From NCBI RefSeq assembly GCF_900114485.1, contig NZ_FOTF01000031.1, positions 1-34,339 on the forward strand: a stretch of 34,339 nt of DNA, given 5' to 3'. The DNA is from Loktanella salsilacus. GTDB taxonomy: Bacteria; Pseudomonadota; Alphaproteobacteria; Rhodobacterales; Rhodobacteraceae. The notes beneath the pieces were generated by a model. That model ran no database searches and was not told the origin of the DNA. It saw only the letters and a program-made list of their open reading frames with translations. Position 1 is the stretch's first letter, and each line of letters begins with the position of its first letter. Below, in pieces: positions 1 through 8,281 of this stretch. Made by a program: the position numbers and the translations under genes.

Positions 1-255
1 CGATGTCGCCTCATCCAGCGTTTTCAGATATGCCCTGCGCCAGCCAAACAGTTGCGGCGGCGAAATCCCCAATCGACGCGCCAGCGCCGAAACATTGACA
101 TCCGGTGCCATGGCCGCGGCGACAGCCTGCGCCTTGAACTCATCAGACCAGCGACGACGCTCTCCGACGGGCGCACCGTCAAGACGTTCGACGACGGCTT
201 CGATCAACTGAAAGCTACCATGCGTAGGCATAGGCGTAGGACTGGTCGTAGACAT
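1..255 (-). CDS. tnpA: IS66-family TnpA (OrfA), partial
   Basis: This is the N-terminal 85 residues of the small accessory protein of IS66 elements, running off the window edge. It was found by translating the minus strand from the ATG at 253-255. The protein contains RRRWSDEFKAQAV (residues 33-45) and a helix-turn-helix segment with SALARRLGISPPQLFGWRR (residues 56-74), both characteristic of IS66 TnpA. In the family TnpA and TnpB are needed for transposition along with the DDE transposase TnpC, which would lie to the left. There is no visible frameshift within the part seen. Confidence 0.88.
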   Translation of the reverse strand, partial: MSTTSPTPMPTHGSFQLIEAVVERLDGAPVGERRRWSDEFKAQAVAAAMAPDVNVSALARRLGISPPQLFGWRRAYLKTLDEATS

Positions 256-338
256 AAAACCCCGGCGCTTGCGTGAACGTCGCAAACCTACCAAGGAATA
301 GGCCGCCCTTTAACCCACGGGGCTGCCTTGTCGCTTAC
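1..338 (-). mobile_element. IS66-family insertion sequence, one end only
   Basis: The element runs off the left edge of the window. Its end is placed at 338 because the minus strand there starts GTAAGCGACAAGG, matching the GTAAGC terminal inverted repeat typical of IS66 elements, and because host coding sequence resumes at 339. The first gene inside, reading away from this end, is tnpA, which is the usual IS66 order. IS66 elements normally make an 8-bp target duplication; the host-side copy would be 339-346 (acaccaaa), but the other copy is outside the window. The insertion cuts a sensor kinase gene. Confidence 0.85.
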
Positions 339-1087
339 ACACCAAATATGTCCACGGCCGAACCATTGAAATCGCGGATAATGCCATGGTCGTCGAAAAC
401 GACAATTCCATCAAGAGACGCCCGCAGCGTCGTCGCCAGCCGAAGCTGGGTTTCATGTGCTTCAATCGACTTTCGCTTGAGGGTCCTTTTCTGACACCAC
501 AGCCGAAGGAACATTCCGACAAGTAAAATTGCAACGAGAACAACGATAAACGCGAGTATCCCGATCAGCCTGATAATTTTCTGGCGTTCGGCTTCTGAAA
601 TGTCGGCCGCTTGCGAACGAGATGTAATAGAAATTTGCCTCGGCAGGTCTTCAATTTCGACGAGCGCACGTTCGAAAATGTCAAGATCGGTCAAAAGACG
701 CGCATTCCCTGCCTCGATCAAAGGCAGTTGACGGTCTAATATATCGCGCAAAAGGGTGATGTCCGGCTGCGACACCGTGTTGTTCTTTACCCGGCCCACG
801 ATGTCGGTGCGACTGTACAACATGTCGAAATGTTTGCGTAAATTATCTAGGTCCGCGTCAGTCCCAGAACGCGCCACTTCAATCGCACGCCGCGTCTTAA
901 GATACTCAACTTCCAGCTGTGAAAAAACCCACGCCGCATTATCCTGCTGCGCACTTCCGATCGCTTGAATTTGGAACCAAACACTCGCCCCAATAGGCGC
1001 AGCGATGGATGTACCAACGACGATCGCTATGGCTGAAAAGTAGTTAGAAATCTTATATCTTGCCTGGGGCATGTATTCGCTAAACAT
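339..1087 (-). pseudogene. Sensor kinase N-terminal fragment cut by IS66
   Basis: About 249 residues remain. There are two predicted membrane helices, near residues 18-40 and 183-205. They bracket a helical periplasmic sensor region resembling four-helix-bundle sensors. A charged coiled-coil linker (residues 210-230) follows, then the start of a PAS domain (LDGIVVFDDHGIIRDFNGSA, about 230-248). The reading frame ends exactly at the insertion: the stop TAA at 335-337 is made by the IS end. The dimerisation, ATPase and possible receiver domains are therefore missing. The ATG at 1085-1087 follows a CAGGAT ribosome site and lies 15 nt after the stop of the upstream gene, so the two form an operon. 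A residual membrane protein could still be made, but kinase function is lost. The call of histidine kinase rather than diguanylate cyclase is inferred from the neighbouring response regulators. Confidence 0.72.
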
Positions 1088-1102
1088 CAGCTATCCTGCA
1101 AA

Positions 1103-1588
1103 CTATCGATTTATTTCAAGGCGGTCTAACTGCCAGATTGAACGATTATATATCGTTTTGGTCTGATAGGCCCGATCACTGTCATATGGATAGACAATCC
1201 AAAGCGGCCCCTTCTCGCGGCGCAACATCGGTTGACCATTGTTAGAATATGCAACCACAGGCCCATTTTCGACGACATCCGATACCGGGATATCAACTGC
1301 ATATTCATTGATTGCCGTGGCTTTGATTGTACCTTCCGTCACGCTTAACGAGTCCAACAATGCTTGAACTGCAACGCCTTCAAACACTTGCAGTCCATCT
1401 GTCCAGATTGTCGTCGTTTCAATGGTCGAAACCGGCAAGTCCTTTAGGTCATCCAAACTGAACTCGTGCCTGACCTCATCAACGGTTACCGTAAGTAGCA
1501 CGTCCTGTGCGCTTGCAATCGTCGCATAGCCTGCCATACAAAACAGCGCGCCGATCGCCGTCGCATTCCAAATCCGTCCCATTTTCAT
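1103..1588 (-). CDS. Secreted molybdopterin-oxidoreductase-fold protein without Mo-ligand Cys
   Basis: This 161-residue protein has a signal peptide with likely cleavage after ASA (residue 27). The mature part resembles the sulfite-oxidase-type molybdopterin-binding fold (Oxidored_molyb family). It has a FSLDDLKDLP element, an IWTDGLQVFEGVAVQALLD element, and the closing PLWIVYPYD...Y..RSIWQLDRLEI pattern. The only cysteine is at residue 17, inside the signal peptide, so the cysteine that ligates molybdenum in true enzymes is absent. I infer a non-enzymatic periplasmic binding or sensing role with the membrane kinase encoded 15 nt downstream. The divergent response regulator gene supports a signalling module. 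Family assignment rests on pattern recognition. Confidence 0.68.
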   Translation of the reverse strand: MKMGRIWNATAIGALFCMAGYATIASAQDVLLTVTVDEVRHEFSLDDLKDLPVSTIETTTIWTDGLQVFEGVAVQALLDSLSVTEGTIKATAINEYAVDIPVSDVVENGPVVAYSNNGQPMLRREKGPLWIVYPYDSDRAYQTKTIYNRSIWQLDRLEINR

Positions 1589-1671
1589 TGATGCCCTTGG
1601 TGCTTTTTGGTTATTTATTAACCTTAGAGCTAAGCCCTTCGCTAAACGAGCGCCACGAAGGCTAGCTGTTA

Positions 1672-1710
1672 TATACTGCCGTATAGTTAGCGGAAACAGC
1701 GAGTATACTC
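1672..1710. promoter_or_regulatory. Two palindromes in a divergent promoter region
   Basis: The gap between the divergent oxidoreductase-like gene and the response regulator gene holds TATAC-TGCC-GTATA at 1672-1685 and the perfect palindrome GAGTATACTC at 1701-1710. They share the half-site GTATA and are centred about 27 bp apart. NarL/LuxR-type regulators bind such short inverted repeats, so these may be operators for the response regulator starting at 1802. AT-rich palindromes also arise by chance, so confidence is low. Confidence 0.3.
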
Positions 1711-1801
1711 ATGGTAAACACACGTTAAGGAGTGTTCTTTGTAGGTACCCTGTTGTAGCCTAACCAAACGATATTTGATTTCGGTCACGTGGAGGACTGC
1801 G

Positions 1802-2422
1802 ATGCCCCTGAAAATTTTGATTGCCGACGACCATGACATGGTGCGCGAGACGATTGTCATGTTCCTAGACGCCGACGGCGCGACCGTTTCCCGCGCAGCG
1901 AGCACGCTGCAAGAGGCGCTGCAAATGATCGAAACCGACGGCCCGTTTGACCTGGTTCTTCTTGACTACACCATGCCCGGCATGAATGGATTAGAGGGAT
2001 TGAAGACTGCTATAAAAGCCAATGGTGACAAGCCCGTAGGTCTTATCTCTGGCACCGCGACGCGTATCATAGCGGAACAGGCTTTGGCCCTTGGCGCGAT
2101 CGGCTTTCTGCCAAAAACGCTTCCCGCAAAATCGCTCGTCAACGCCGTCCGCTTCATGGCCGCCGGTGAGACCTATGCCCCCGTCGACTTTATGTCTGGC
2201 AAAGATGATCCCGACGAAACCGATTTCGAAAAGGATCTGTCAGACCGGGAAAAGCAGGTCCTGCGCGGGCTTTTGAGTGCCAAATCCAACAAGGAAATCG
2301 CGCGCGATCTTGATCTTCAAGAGGTGACGATCAAGCTACACGTCAAGACGCTGTGCCGCAAACTCGACGCGCGGAACAGAACCGACGCTGCGATGATCGC
2401 CCGCAGCGCCCACTTTGTTTAA
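1802..2422 (+). CDS. NarL/LuxR-family response regulator
   Basis: A 206-residue two-domain response regulator. The receiver domain has the acidic pair D9-D10 and the phospho-acceptor D55 in LVLLDYTMPG; a conserved lysine sits in GFLPKTLP. The C-terminal LuxR-type helix-turn-helix (about residues 145-205) contains LSDREKQVLRGLL and NKEIARDLDLQEVTIKLHVKTL. The start at 1802 is preferred over an in-frame upstream ATG because GGAGG lies at 1791-1795 with 6 nt spacing. The gene is divergent from the secreted sensor-like protein and the kinase truncated by IS66. It was probably their cognate regulator, and is now possibly an orphan or driven by another kinase. Confidence 0.9.
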   Translation: MPLKILIADDHDMVRETIVMFLDADGATVSRAASTLQEALQMIETDGPFDLVLLDYTMPGMNGLEGLKTAIKANGDKPVGLISGTATRIIAEQALALGAIGFLPKTLPAKSLVNAVRFMAAGETYAPVDFMSGKDDPDETDFEKDLSDREKQVLRGLLSAKSNKEIARDLDLQEVTIKLHVKTLCRKLDARNRTDAAMIARSAHFV

Positions 2423-2583
2423 CGTCACGGCTATGGATCGACAGTAGCATCAACGTCGCTTTTGCGTTCGTCGATGCCAGCTGGTTGATTTTTTCGTTTG
2501 TCATCAAGACCGTTTGGGCCTTTGCCATCGTCACGGTTTCAGCAAAGCGATGCCCGCTTCATGATCCGCCCTCCAGTGGGACC

Positions 2584-2613
2584 GGGCTCTGGCCAAAGGT
2601 GACCAGAGAGCCC
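2584..2613. terminator. Imperfect hairpin between convergent genes
   Basis: GGGCTCTGG (2584-2592) can pair with CCAGAGAGCCC (2603-2613) with a two-base bulge and a 10-nt loop. It lies between the 3' ends of two convergent response regulator genes, where a bidirectional terminator is expected. No clear U-tract follows on either strand, so the assignment is tentative. Confidence 0.35.
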
Positions 2614-2648
2614 CAAGGCTGTGGCCTGACTGGCTTTACGTCTTTACG

Positions 2649-3299
2649 CTAAACCAACTCTAGATCTTTTGCGATCATGCACGCATGGCTGCGGCTGCGG
2701 GCTTCGATTTTCAGAAAAATCGATTTCAAATGAACCTTGACCGTCGCTTCCGCAATACTAAGGAATTCCCCTAGTTTTTTGTTGCTGTGCCCCTCGCAAA
2801 GAAGCGCAAGCACATCGAACTCTCTTGGGGTTAAGCAACGGAATTGTTTAACATTATTGTTCGCATGATGCGATGTGTCTTCGAAAAACCGACCACCGGC
2901 CAGCATGATGCCAACGGCGTCAATGAAGCCACTTGGCCGAATGGACTTGCTGATAAAACCAGACGCACCCAGCAGGTTAGCCTTAGACGGCATGTTAAGC
3001 GATTCCGACGATGTTAAAAACGCTATGGGGGCGTCAGGCGCAGCATTTTTAATCTTATAGAAATTATCGAAATTTGACGCGTTTGGCATGTAATAATCAA
3101 GCAGGATCAAATCAAAATCCGGCAGCGCGTCTATTTTGCGGCAAGCTTCCTCTGATGTATTGGCAGAATCGACACTCGCCCCATATGTTGACAGATTGTA
3201 GATTATGATATCGCAAAACAATGCATGATCATCTATGGCGAGGATCCGTTTTCCTGACAGACCAGATATTTCCTGTGGAAATTTTGTCATTGCATTCAT
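2649..3299 (-). CDS. NarL/LuxR-family response regulator (second copy)
   Basis: A 216-residue response regulator. The receiver has D23-D24, phospho-acceptor D68 in LILLDYYMPN, and K118 in GFISKSI. The LuxR-type helix-turn-helix spans about residues 155-212 (LTPREFDVLALL, then NKKLGEFLSIAEATVKVHLKSI). The ATG at 3297-3299 is chosen because GAGGTG sits just upstream with about 4-7 nt spacing; an upstream TTG would place the ribosome site inside the gene. It converges on the first regulator and is clearly related to it (same two-domain layout and similar C-terminal endings), but diverged rather than a recent duplicate. No intact kinase is adjacent. The CHASE-PAS kinase at 31217-33295 and the broken kinase at 339-1087 are the nearest candidates. 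Confidence 0.88.
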   Translation of the reverse strand: MNAMTKFPQEISGLSGKRILAIDDHALFCDIIIYNLSTYGASVDSANTSEEACRKIDALPDFDLILLDYYMPNASNFDNFYKIKNAAPDAPIAFLTSSESLNMPSKANLLGASGFISKSIRPSGFIDAVGIMLAGGRFFEDTSHHANNNVKQFRCLTPREFDVLALLCEGHSNKKLGEFLSIAEATVKVHLKSIFLKIEARSRSHACMIAKDLELV

Positions 3300-4165
3300 C
3301 TCGCACCTCAAAGGCAAACCTACTTCACCTATATGATTTACTTCTAGTCAGAGGTACCTTCATTAAGGTTACTCTCGGGTCAAAAAGGGATATAACAACT
3401 ACTATTTAGATAAATATGATTGCGACCTCAAGAGTTGTGCGCAAATTTATTATTCTTTTATCGGATGATCCGAATCCCACTTTTGTAGGGTCCGTCGATC
3501 AAAGAGCAGCGCGGACCTGGGCACAGCTGTTCACATCGACTAATGGATTAAGCGACCTCAGCGAGGTCCCTAAAAGGACTAACATTAATCATAGTTGCTC
3601 AGCATATAACGCAGCGCAGAAACGCAACGGGCTGCTAACTATCTGAATAAATACTGTGAGGCGTTAAGTACCAATACTATTGGCGAGGGTCAGCATTTAT
3701 AACGCTGACGGTCGTGGCCAACTATTTCTGGCTAACCAGAACAGTGCGGCATTAAAACGCACATCGCCAGACCAATGGCACCCTCTATTTACTTATGCTG
3801 GCGCTAGGACGCGGCCGGGTCGGTTCTGACCCTGAGCACCCTGCCCCGGCATTCGGTATCACCGGCGGTAAACAGCCTGTATCGACGTTCGCAGGACCGG
3901 TTGTGCCCTGACCCCTCATCCCGTGCAAAGGGAGACGATAAGTGACGAACTTTTACAATCGCGCGCTGGCGCAATTGGATCAGCTAAGATGGAAAGAGGC
4001 GCATCAAGAATTATAGCAGTTGCATAAATCAGAATGGGCTAGGATATTTCGCATGCGAGTCTCAAATATAGCTCTCAGGCTTCAAGTGCGCGGCGCGATC
4101 ATCGATTACGACATCATGCCTCGCCTTGAAGTCCCAAGAACCGTAAGAAACAAACTTTCGCACAA
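3300..4165. other. Gene-poor stretch, no convincing gene
   Basis: No open frame here has both a believable protein and a ribosome site, and composition is more AT-rich than the right half of the window. The only coding-like spot is a 24-codon frame at 3942-4016. It has a GGGAGA ribosome-like site at 3930-3935, a GTG start and the peptide start MTNFYNRALAQLDQL, then a TAG. It could be a leader peptide or the decayed start of a lost gene. The first 60 bases probably hold the promoter of the minus-strand response regulator. Confidence 0.5.
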
Positions 4166-4181
4166 GGGGAAACATTTCCCC
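4166..4181 (-). terminator. Short hairpin downstream of the small minus-strand ORF
   Basis: GGGGAA (4166-4171) pairs with TTCCCC (4176-4181) across a 4-nt loop. Read on the minus strand it lies 40 nt after the stop of the small ORF at 4221-4442 and is followed by a U-containing stretch. It may be a weak terminator. Confidence 0.3.
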
Positions 4182-4220
4182 CCGTCAATACATTGAAACC
4201 AGATTCAATCTTTGACACCA

Positions 4221-4442
4221 TCATGTCGTCAACGCAGCGAAAACAAAGACCACCGCTGTTGGAATTAAGAAGTTTTTCGAACTGGCACCTGATCGATCGG
4301 GAACAACCATATCAATAACGGCATCCGACATCGAGGATCTACGCCCACGCGCCAATTTCCGAGGCCCGAAACGCTTTGGGTCAGTTAGGGAAGAGAGAGC
4401 TTTCAATCGGCCTTGCTGTGCAGCCATTCTATAGTCGTTCAT
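4221..4442 (-). CDS. Small hypothetical protein with hydrophobic C-terminus
   Basis: A 73-residue frame that I do not recognise. The N-terminal two thirds is basic (RGRR at about 32-35) and polar. The last 16 residues are hydrophobic (FLIPTAVVFVFAALTT), which could be a tail anchor or half of a membrane segment. The ATG is preceded by AGGAG with a 9-nt spacer, and a hairpin lies downstream, both of which favour a real gene. The neighbourhood is otherwise decayed, so it could be a relic. Confidence 0.4.
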   Translation of the reverse strand: MNDYRMAAQQGRLKALSSLTDPKRFGPRKLARGRRSSMSDAVIDMVVPDRSGASSKNFLIPTAVVFVFAALTT

Positions 4443-5615
4443 TTTAGTGCGCTCCTATTTCAACCAAACCTTACTTAGTTAAGATACACCTAAAGTTATA
4501 AATTTTAGGAGTCGCCAAAAGCATCCATAACGGCAGCAAAAGTATCCAACTATATCCCTTCGGGTTAGGTGGCCTCTACTTTCGAACCTTGCACAGCAAT
4601 TATTCGCATCAGATCAGGCGCTTCATCGAAATTTACGCTGCTGCGCAAATCTAGCGGTGGAATCGCGTCGAGAATCCGAAGTGGCCGCTGATGCGCACAA
4701 GCGATCCGACATGCCTCACCAACAAGCGCACGCACGGAAGACCTATGATGAAGCCCTGAAGCGCCGGGCGCAGTGTCGGTCTGATGCGATACAGAAATGA
4801 CGTAGCGCGCCATTCCTTCCCGAAAGACAGGCAGACCGCAGATTTTGCGTAGCAGGCAACGCCACCAAAGCGTCAGCGCGATGATTTGCCCGGCGAATGC
4901 CATTAAGAGCTGATTGGCCGACACCTGACGCCAGCATACGGTCCCGGCGCATCGGCTGACCACTCTCATGCTTGGCAAGAAAACGGGTGTCAGATCAAGA
5001 GCGTCACTTCACGTGTTTATGCTCCAATCAGCGAGTCTGGCTCCAGTTTAACTGCGGCATCGACGAACAAACTTGGGGTAGCAGAGTGGTCGCGGGTTCG
5101 GGTCGCAGGCTGCGTGATGCACCGTTGTTACCGAATCCGCCTGGTCAGATCCCGAGTGATCTGCAGATTGGCAACGTGCCCGCGGTGCAGCCACTTCCGG
5201 GCAGTACTTCGGACCAGTGGCAGTCACGACCTCATTCCGCTACGTAAGAGTGCCGAGCCGTAGAACCCGCGTCTAGCCTAGGCCGCCGCCGGAAATGCGG
5301 TTTTCAGCGCGTCGACAAATCTAGGCAAGGCGAGAAATTCAGGCAAGACGAAATGGCGGAACGAAAGGGGTGACCACCGCCGGAGCTGCGTCAAGCCAAA
5401 GATACATAGCAGGAAACGATTGGTCTGTAATTGACAGGCCGTGAGGATTTTAGCGCGCGTCGCGGTCATGAATGGCGACACGGCGCTGGCCATAGCCGTC
5501 AAAAAACCGCAGCGCGTCTGAGGAAATGGAGAACAGTTCAGCAGCCGATTTATGCAGTAGATTTCGTGAGTTTTATTGGCCGATTGCTGCAATCAGCATA
5601 TTGCAGAACCTATCA
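4443..5615. other. Gene-poor stretch, probably decayed DNA
   Basis: Frames of 100-137 codons on the minus strand (about 4565-4978 and 5278-5592) begin only with TTG, lack ribosome sites and show no recognisable domain, so I do not call them. No tRNA, intact insertion sequence or clear inverted repeat was seen. The right end, up to 5615, is the region downstream of the RTX gene. Confidence 0.5.
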
Positions 5616-7355
5616 CTAATGGAAAAGAAAATTTTCAGCCTCACAGAAGTTAGACCAGGTCATTGTATCGTCGACATCCACGAGCATACGTTCATTCGTC
5701 TCAATGACATTGACCGTAAAGTACAAATTCCCATCAATTGTTGTGGACCAAACACTAATATCATCTATCGATTTGACTTGACCATAGCCGACGAAGTCAA
5801 TGATGTCAGAGCCCACAGTGAAATCCGTTATCACGTCAAGCTGGCTGTTTTTTTGAGCCCAAGTTCCATTCAAATCGTCCCAATCCACCATATCGCCGTT
5901 TTTGAAATCGAAGACATCAGCGCCAGCGCCACCTGACAGGATATCTGCCCCCATACCACCAGAAATCCGATCGTTACCGCTTTGGCCGTACAAAACATCG
6001 CGTCCCATACCACCAAAAAGTTGGTCATTTCCGTCGCCGCCGACGAGCCGGTCGTTGCCAAAATTACCAAAGACAATGTCATTACCGTGCACACCCAACA
6101 CGACATCGTTTCCATTTCCGCCGTAAAGGCGGTCATCATGGCCCCCGCCATAGATATGATCGTTGCCGTTGCCTCCAGCTATTCTATCTGCGCCGTATCC
6201 ACCAACGATTCTGTCATCGCCATCCTGTCCAACTAGAAGATCTGCAGAATTTCCACCATAAATTCTGTCATTGCCAGAACCACCATAAATCCGATCATTT
6301 CCGCCGCCACCGCCTAATATGTCAGCGCCTTGGCCTCCCAACAGCAAGTCGTTACCATTCTGGCCGAGTAATATGTCATTGCCGTTACCGCCAAAAAGGC
6401 GATCACCGTTCGCGCCACCATCTAGATAGTCGTTTCCGCCATCACCATTTAGTATATCGGAACCGGAACTGCCAAATAGCTTATCGTTGCCGTTATTCCC
6501 GATCAGTAGGTCGTTTCCATTAGCCCCAACAATGACATCATCATGCAGCCCGCCGTCGATCCTATCATTGCCGTTGCCGCCAAAAAGCTTGTCGGAACCT
6601 GTGCCGCCATTTAAAATATCGTTACCATCTTCACCATATACGGTATCGTTGCCGCTGCCCCCCCAAATCTGATCATTGCCTTGGTACCCGCGCACAAAGT
6701 CATCATTCAAACCTGCAGCAATCAGATCATCCATTCCGGTCCCTACAATTCTTTCAAGAACGTCGGATGTATTCACGTCAACATCGTTAATTGTTATGCC
6801 GTTGGTCGCGGCAATCCCCGTAGGCACAACGTTTTGCGGGTCGACATATGGAACGGTCTTGAGTTTTGAAAAATCAGGAAGCTGAGCTCTACTAATAAAA
6901 TGGCTTTCCTGAGCGCCCGAGTTTGCACCCCCATTGTTGTTCATATCGACGCGAGCGCCTTCGAATGCGTAAAAGATGCTCCCTCCCGCAGGGGTGGTGA
7001 TGAGGATCCACTGCTGCGGCTGCGATCCTGCATCGTTGTGAGCGCCATTAAACTCAACAATGCGCACGTTTGCCGGAAGGTTATTTAGATCAATGGCCTG
7101 GCCTTCGATCCGAAGTGTATCTCTTTGTGAATCGAAATCCTCGATCCGGCCGACAATGACGCTTGAAACTTCATTGATGTTCTTGAAGTTAATCGTGTCG
7201 TTTCCACTTCCCGTCCTTACATGGTGGCCGTGTGAAAAACTTGTTATTTTTGAAAACTGCAGGTTATCCCAATTATTCTGATCCCGGCTTCCGCTGGCAT
7301 CAAATGTATGAATCTGTCCAGTTCCATTTTGCGCGATATGCGTTCTTGTCAACAT
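5616..7355 (-). CDS. RTX (hemolysin-type Ca2+-binding) repeat protein
   Basis: A 579-residue protein of the RTX group, exported by type I secretion and folding on calcium outside the cell. Residues 1-204 form a non-repeat N-terminal region with one isolated GSGND element near residue 50. Residues about 205-483 are roughly 31 consecutive nonapeptides of the GGxGxDxLx type. The last 96 residues (rich in D, V, T, F; ending FLFH) include the VDFKNGD-like capping segment and the region where the uncleaved C-terminal secretion signal lies. There is no N-terminal signal peptide, as expected. The ATG at 7353-7355 follows AGGTGGGG and is preferred over the GTG three codons upstream. No catalytic domain (protease, lipase, lyase) is recognised, so it may be structural or adhesive. 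No ABC transporter or membrane fusion gene is nearby, so it must use a transporter encoded elsewhere. Confidence 0.88.
   Translation of the reverse strand: MLTRTHIAQNGTGQIHTFDASGSRDQNNWDNLQFSKITSFSHGHHVRTGSGNDTINFKNINEVSSVIVGRIEDFDSQRDTLRIEGQAIDLNNLPANVRIVEFNGAHNDAGSQPQQWILITTPAGGSIFYAFEGARVDMNNNGGANSGAQESHFISRAQLPDFSKLKTVPYVDPQNVVPTGIAATNGITINDVDVNTSDVLERIVGTGMDDLIAAGLNDDFVRGYQGNDQIWGGSGNDTVYGEDGNDILNGGTGSDKLFGGNGNDRIDGGLHDDVIVGANGNDLLIGNNGNDKLFGSSGSDILNGDGGNDYLDGGANGDRLFGGNGNDILLGQNGNDLLLGGQGADILGGGGGNDRIYGGSGNDRIYGGNSADLLVGQDGDDRIVGGYGADRIAGGNGNDHIYGGGHDDRLYGGNGNDVVLGVHGNDIVFGNFGNDRLVGGDGNDQLFGGMGRDVLYGQSGNDRISGGMGADILSGGAGADVFDFKNGDMVDWDDLNGTWAQKNSQLDVITDFTVGSDIIDFVGYGQVKSIDDISVWSTTIDGNLYFTVNVIETNERMLVDVDDTMTWSNFCEAENFLFH
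5907..6743 (-). repeat. About 31 tandem RTX nonapeptide-coding units (27 bp each)
   Basis: The encoded protein runs from GTGMDDLIA to GGAGADVFD in unbroken 9-residue register. Most units match GGNGNDxLx, with occasional replacements (GGLHDDVIV, GGNSADLLV). At the DNA level the 27-bp units are diverged, so this is an old protein repeat rather than a recent tandem expansion. Each pair of turns is expected to bind Ca2+ in a parallel beta-roll. Confidence 0.9.
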
Positions 7356-8281
7356 TATAGGCACCCCACCTAGTTTATCTCAAAGCAATCAATTAAAATT
7401 TATAATATGATTGCTATATTCAAAGTTGGCCTGCAGGGCGGGGATAAGAGGAAACCGCCATGTAATTCAAGCTGTGCTTATGCGTAATCAATCTAAATTT
7501 TTAGAGGTAGTGCTTCACGCGGATAGAGCCGGCCTGATATTGACTACTCGCCTATACAGAAGAATAGCGGCTGCGTCCGAATGGGGACTGCGTTTCGGCT
7601 TTCCCCTCAACCAAGTCAGACATCGGGGCGTCCGTAACATGAAGCTTTGGGATGCGTCCTCAGGCAGCGTCGCTACGAGACGGTCATGTCAAAAGTCCCT
7701 AGCATAAAGGCCCTGATGCTGCGGCACTGTGGATCTGGCGCGGCACCGATCTATCGCCTGAAAGCGCCGCCTGGCTTGCCTGCCGCAACTCTGGGACCTC
7801 GTCATCCCAGCGCAGCGTCTCTTATTCAGTGCCCAAATGCTTGGTCAGCGTAATTCAGTACTGACGCCCTGGACGCGTTATGATTGGCGCAAGCATATGA
7901 AACGATGCTCTTTAGTCCGCCCGAGTTCTTGAGAATAAAGGATGGCATTAACATGTGTTGCCGACACAGACACCTTGCAGTGCCGTGCGTTAATTCAGCG
8001 CACCCCACTTTTGGGCGCTGAAAATAGAATCGAAAACTTGAGGAAGCTGAAAAACGCGCCGATCCGGTCGAGTTCTACGTCTCAATATATGTAGAGCCAT
8101 ATTCCATCAGATAGCAAGCCTATACGAAAGCATATCGAGCGATCTTCCGGGTGCCATTTATACCTTATTGCACGAGTGCGATTTATTAAAATTCTCTTCA
8201 ATGTTCAATCAACGTCTCGTGATCAGAGCGCGTGTTTTGAAACTGCCGGCATGTTGACCCGGCCTGAATGGAAGAAAATTT
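7356..8281. other. Long non-coding gap between RTX and DUF11 genes
   Basis: About 920 bp separate the divergent RTX gene and the DUF11 gene set. The AT-rich part next to 7356-7420 (TATAATATGATTGCTATA) probably holds the RTX promoter, and the right end the promoter for 8282. The middle has only frames with implausible composition and no ribosome sites. No known RNA gene was recognised. Confidence 0.45.

Noticed and set aside
4565-4978. 137-codon minus-strand frame
   Set aside because: It starts only at TTG without a ribosome site, has a Cys/Arg/His-rich composition typical of chance frames and no recognisable domain.
5073-5108. tRNA-like string (GGTAGCAGAGTGGT followed by GGGTTCGGGTC)
   Set aside because: The D-arm-like and T-arm-like pieces are almost adjacent, with no anticodon arm or acceptor stem between or around them.
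5278-5592. 104-codon minus-strand frame
   Set aside because: TTG start, no ribosome site and no recognisable motif; it overlaps other chance frames in a decayed stretch.
5907-6743. CRISPR-like regular repeat
   Set aside because: The 27-bp periodicity is the coding repeat of RTX nonapeptides, without identical repeats or unique spacers.
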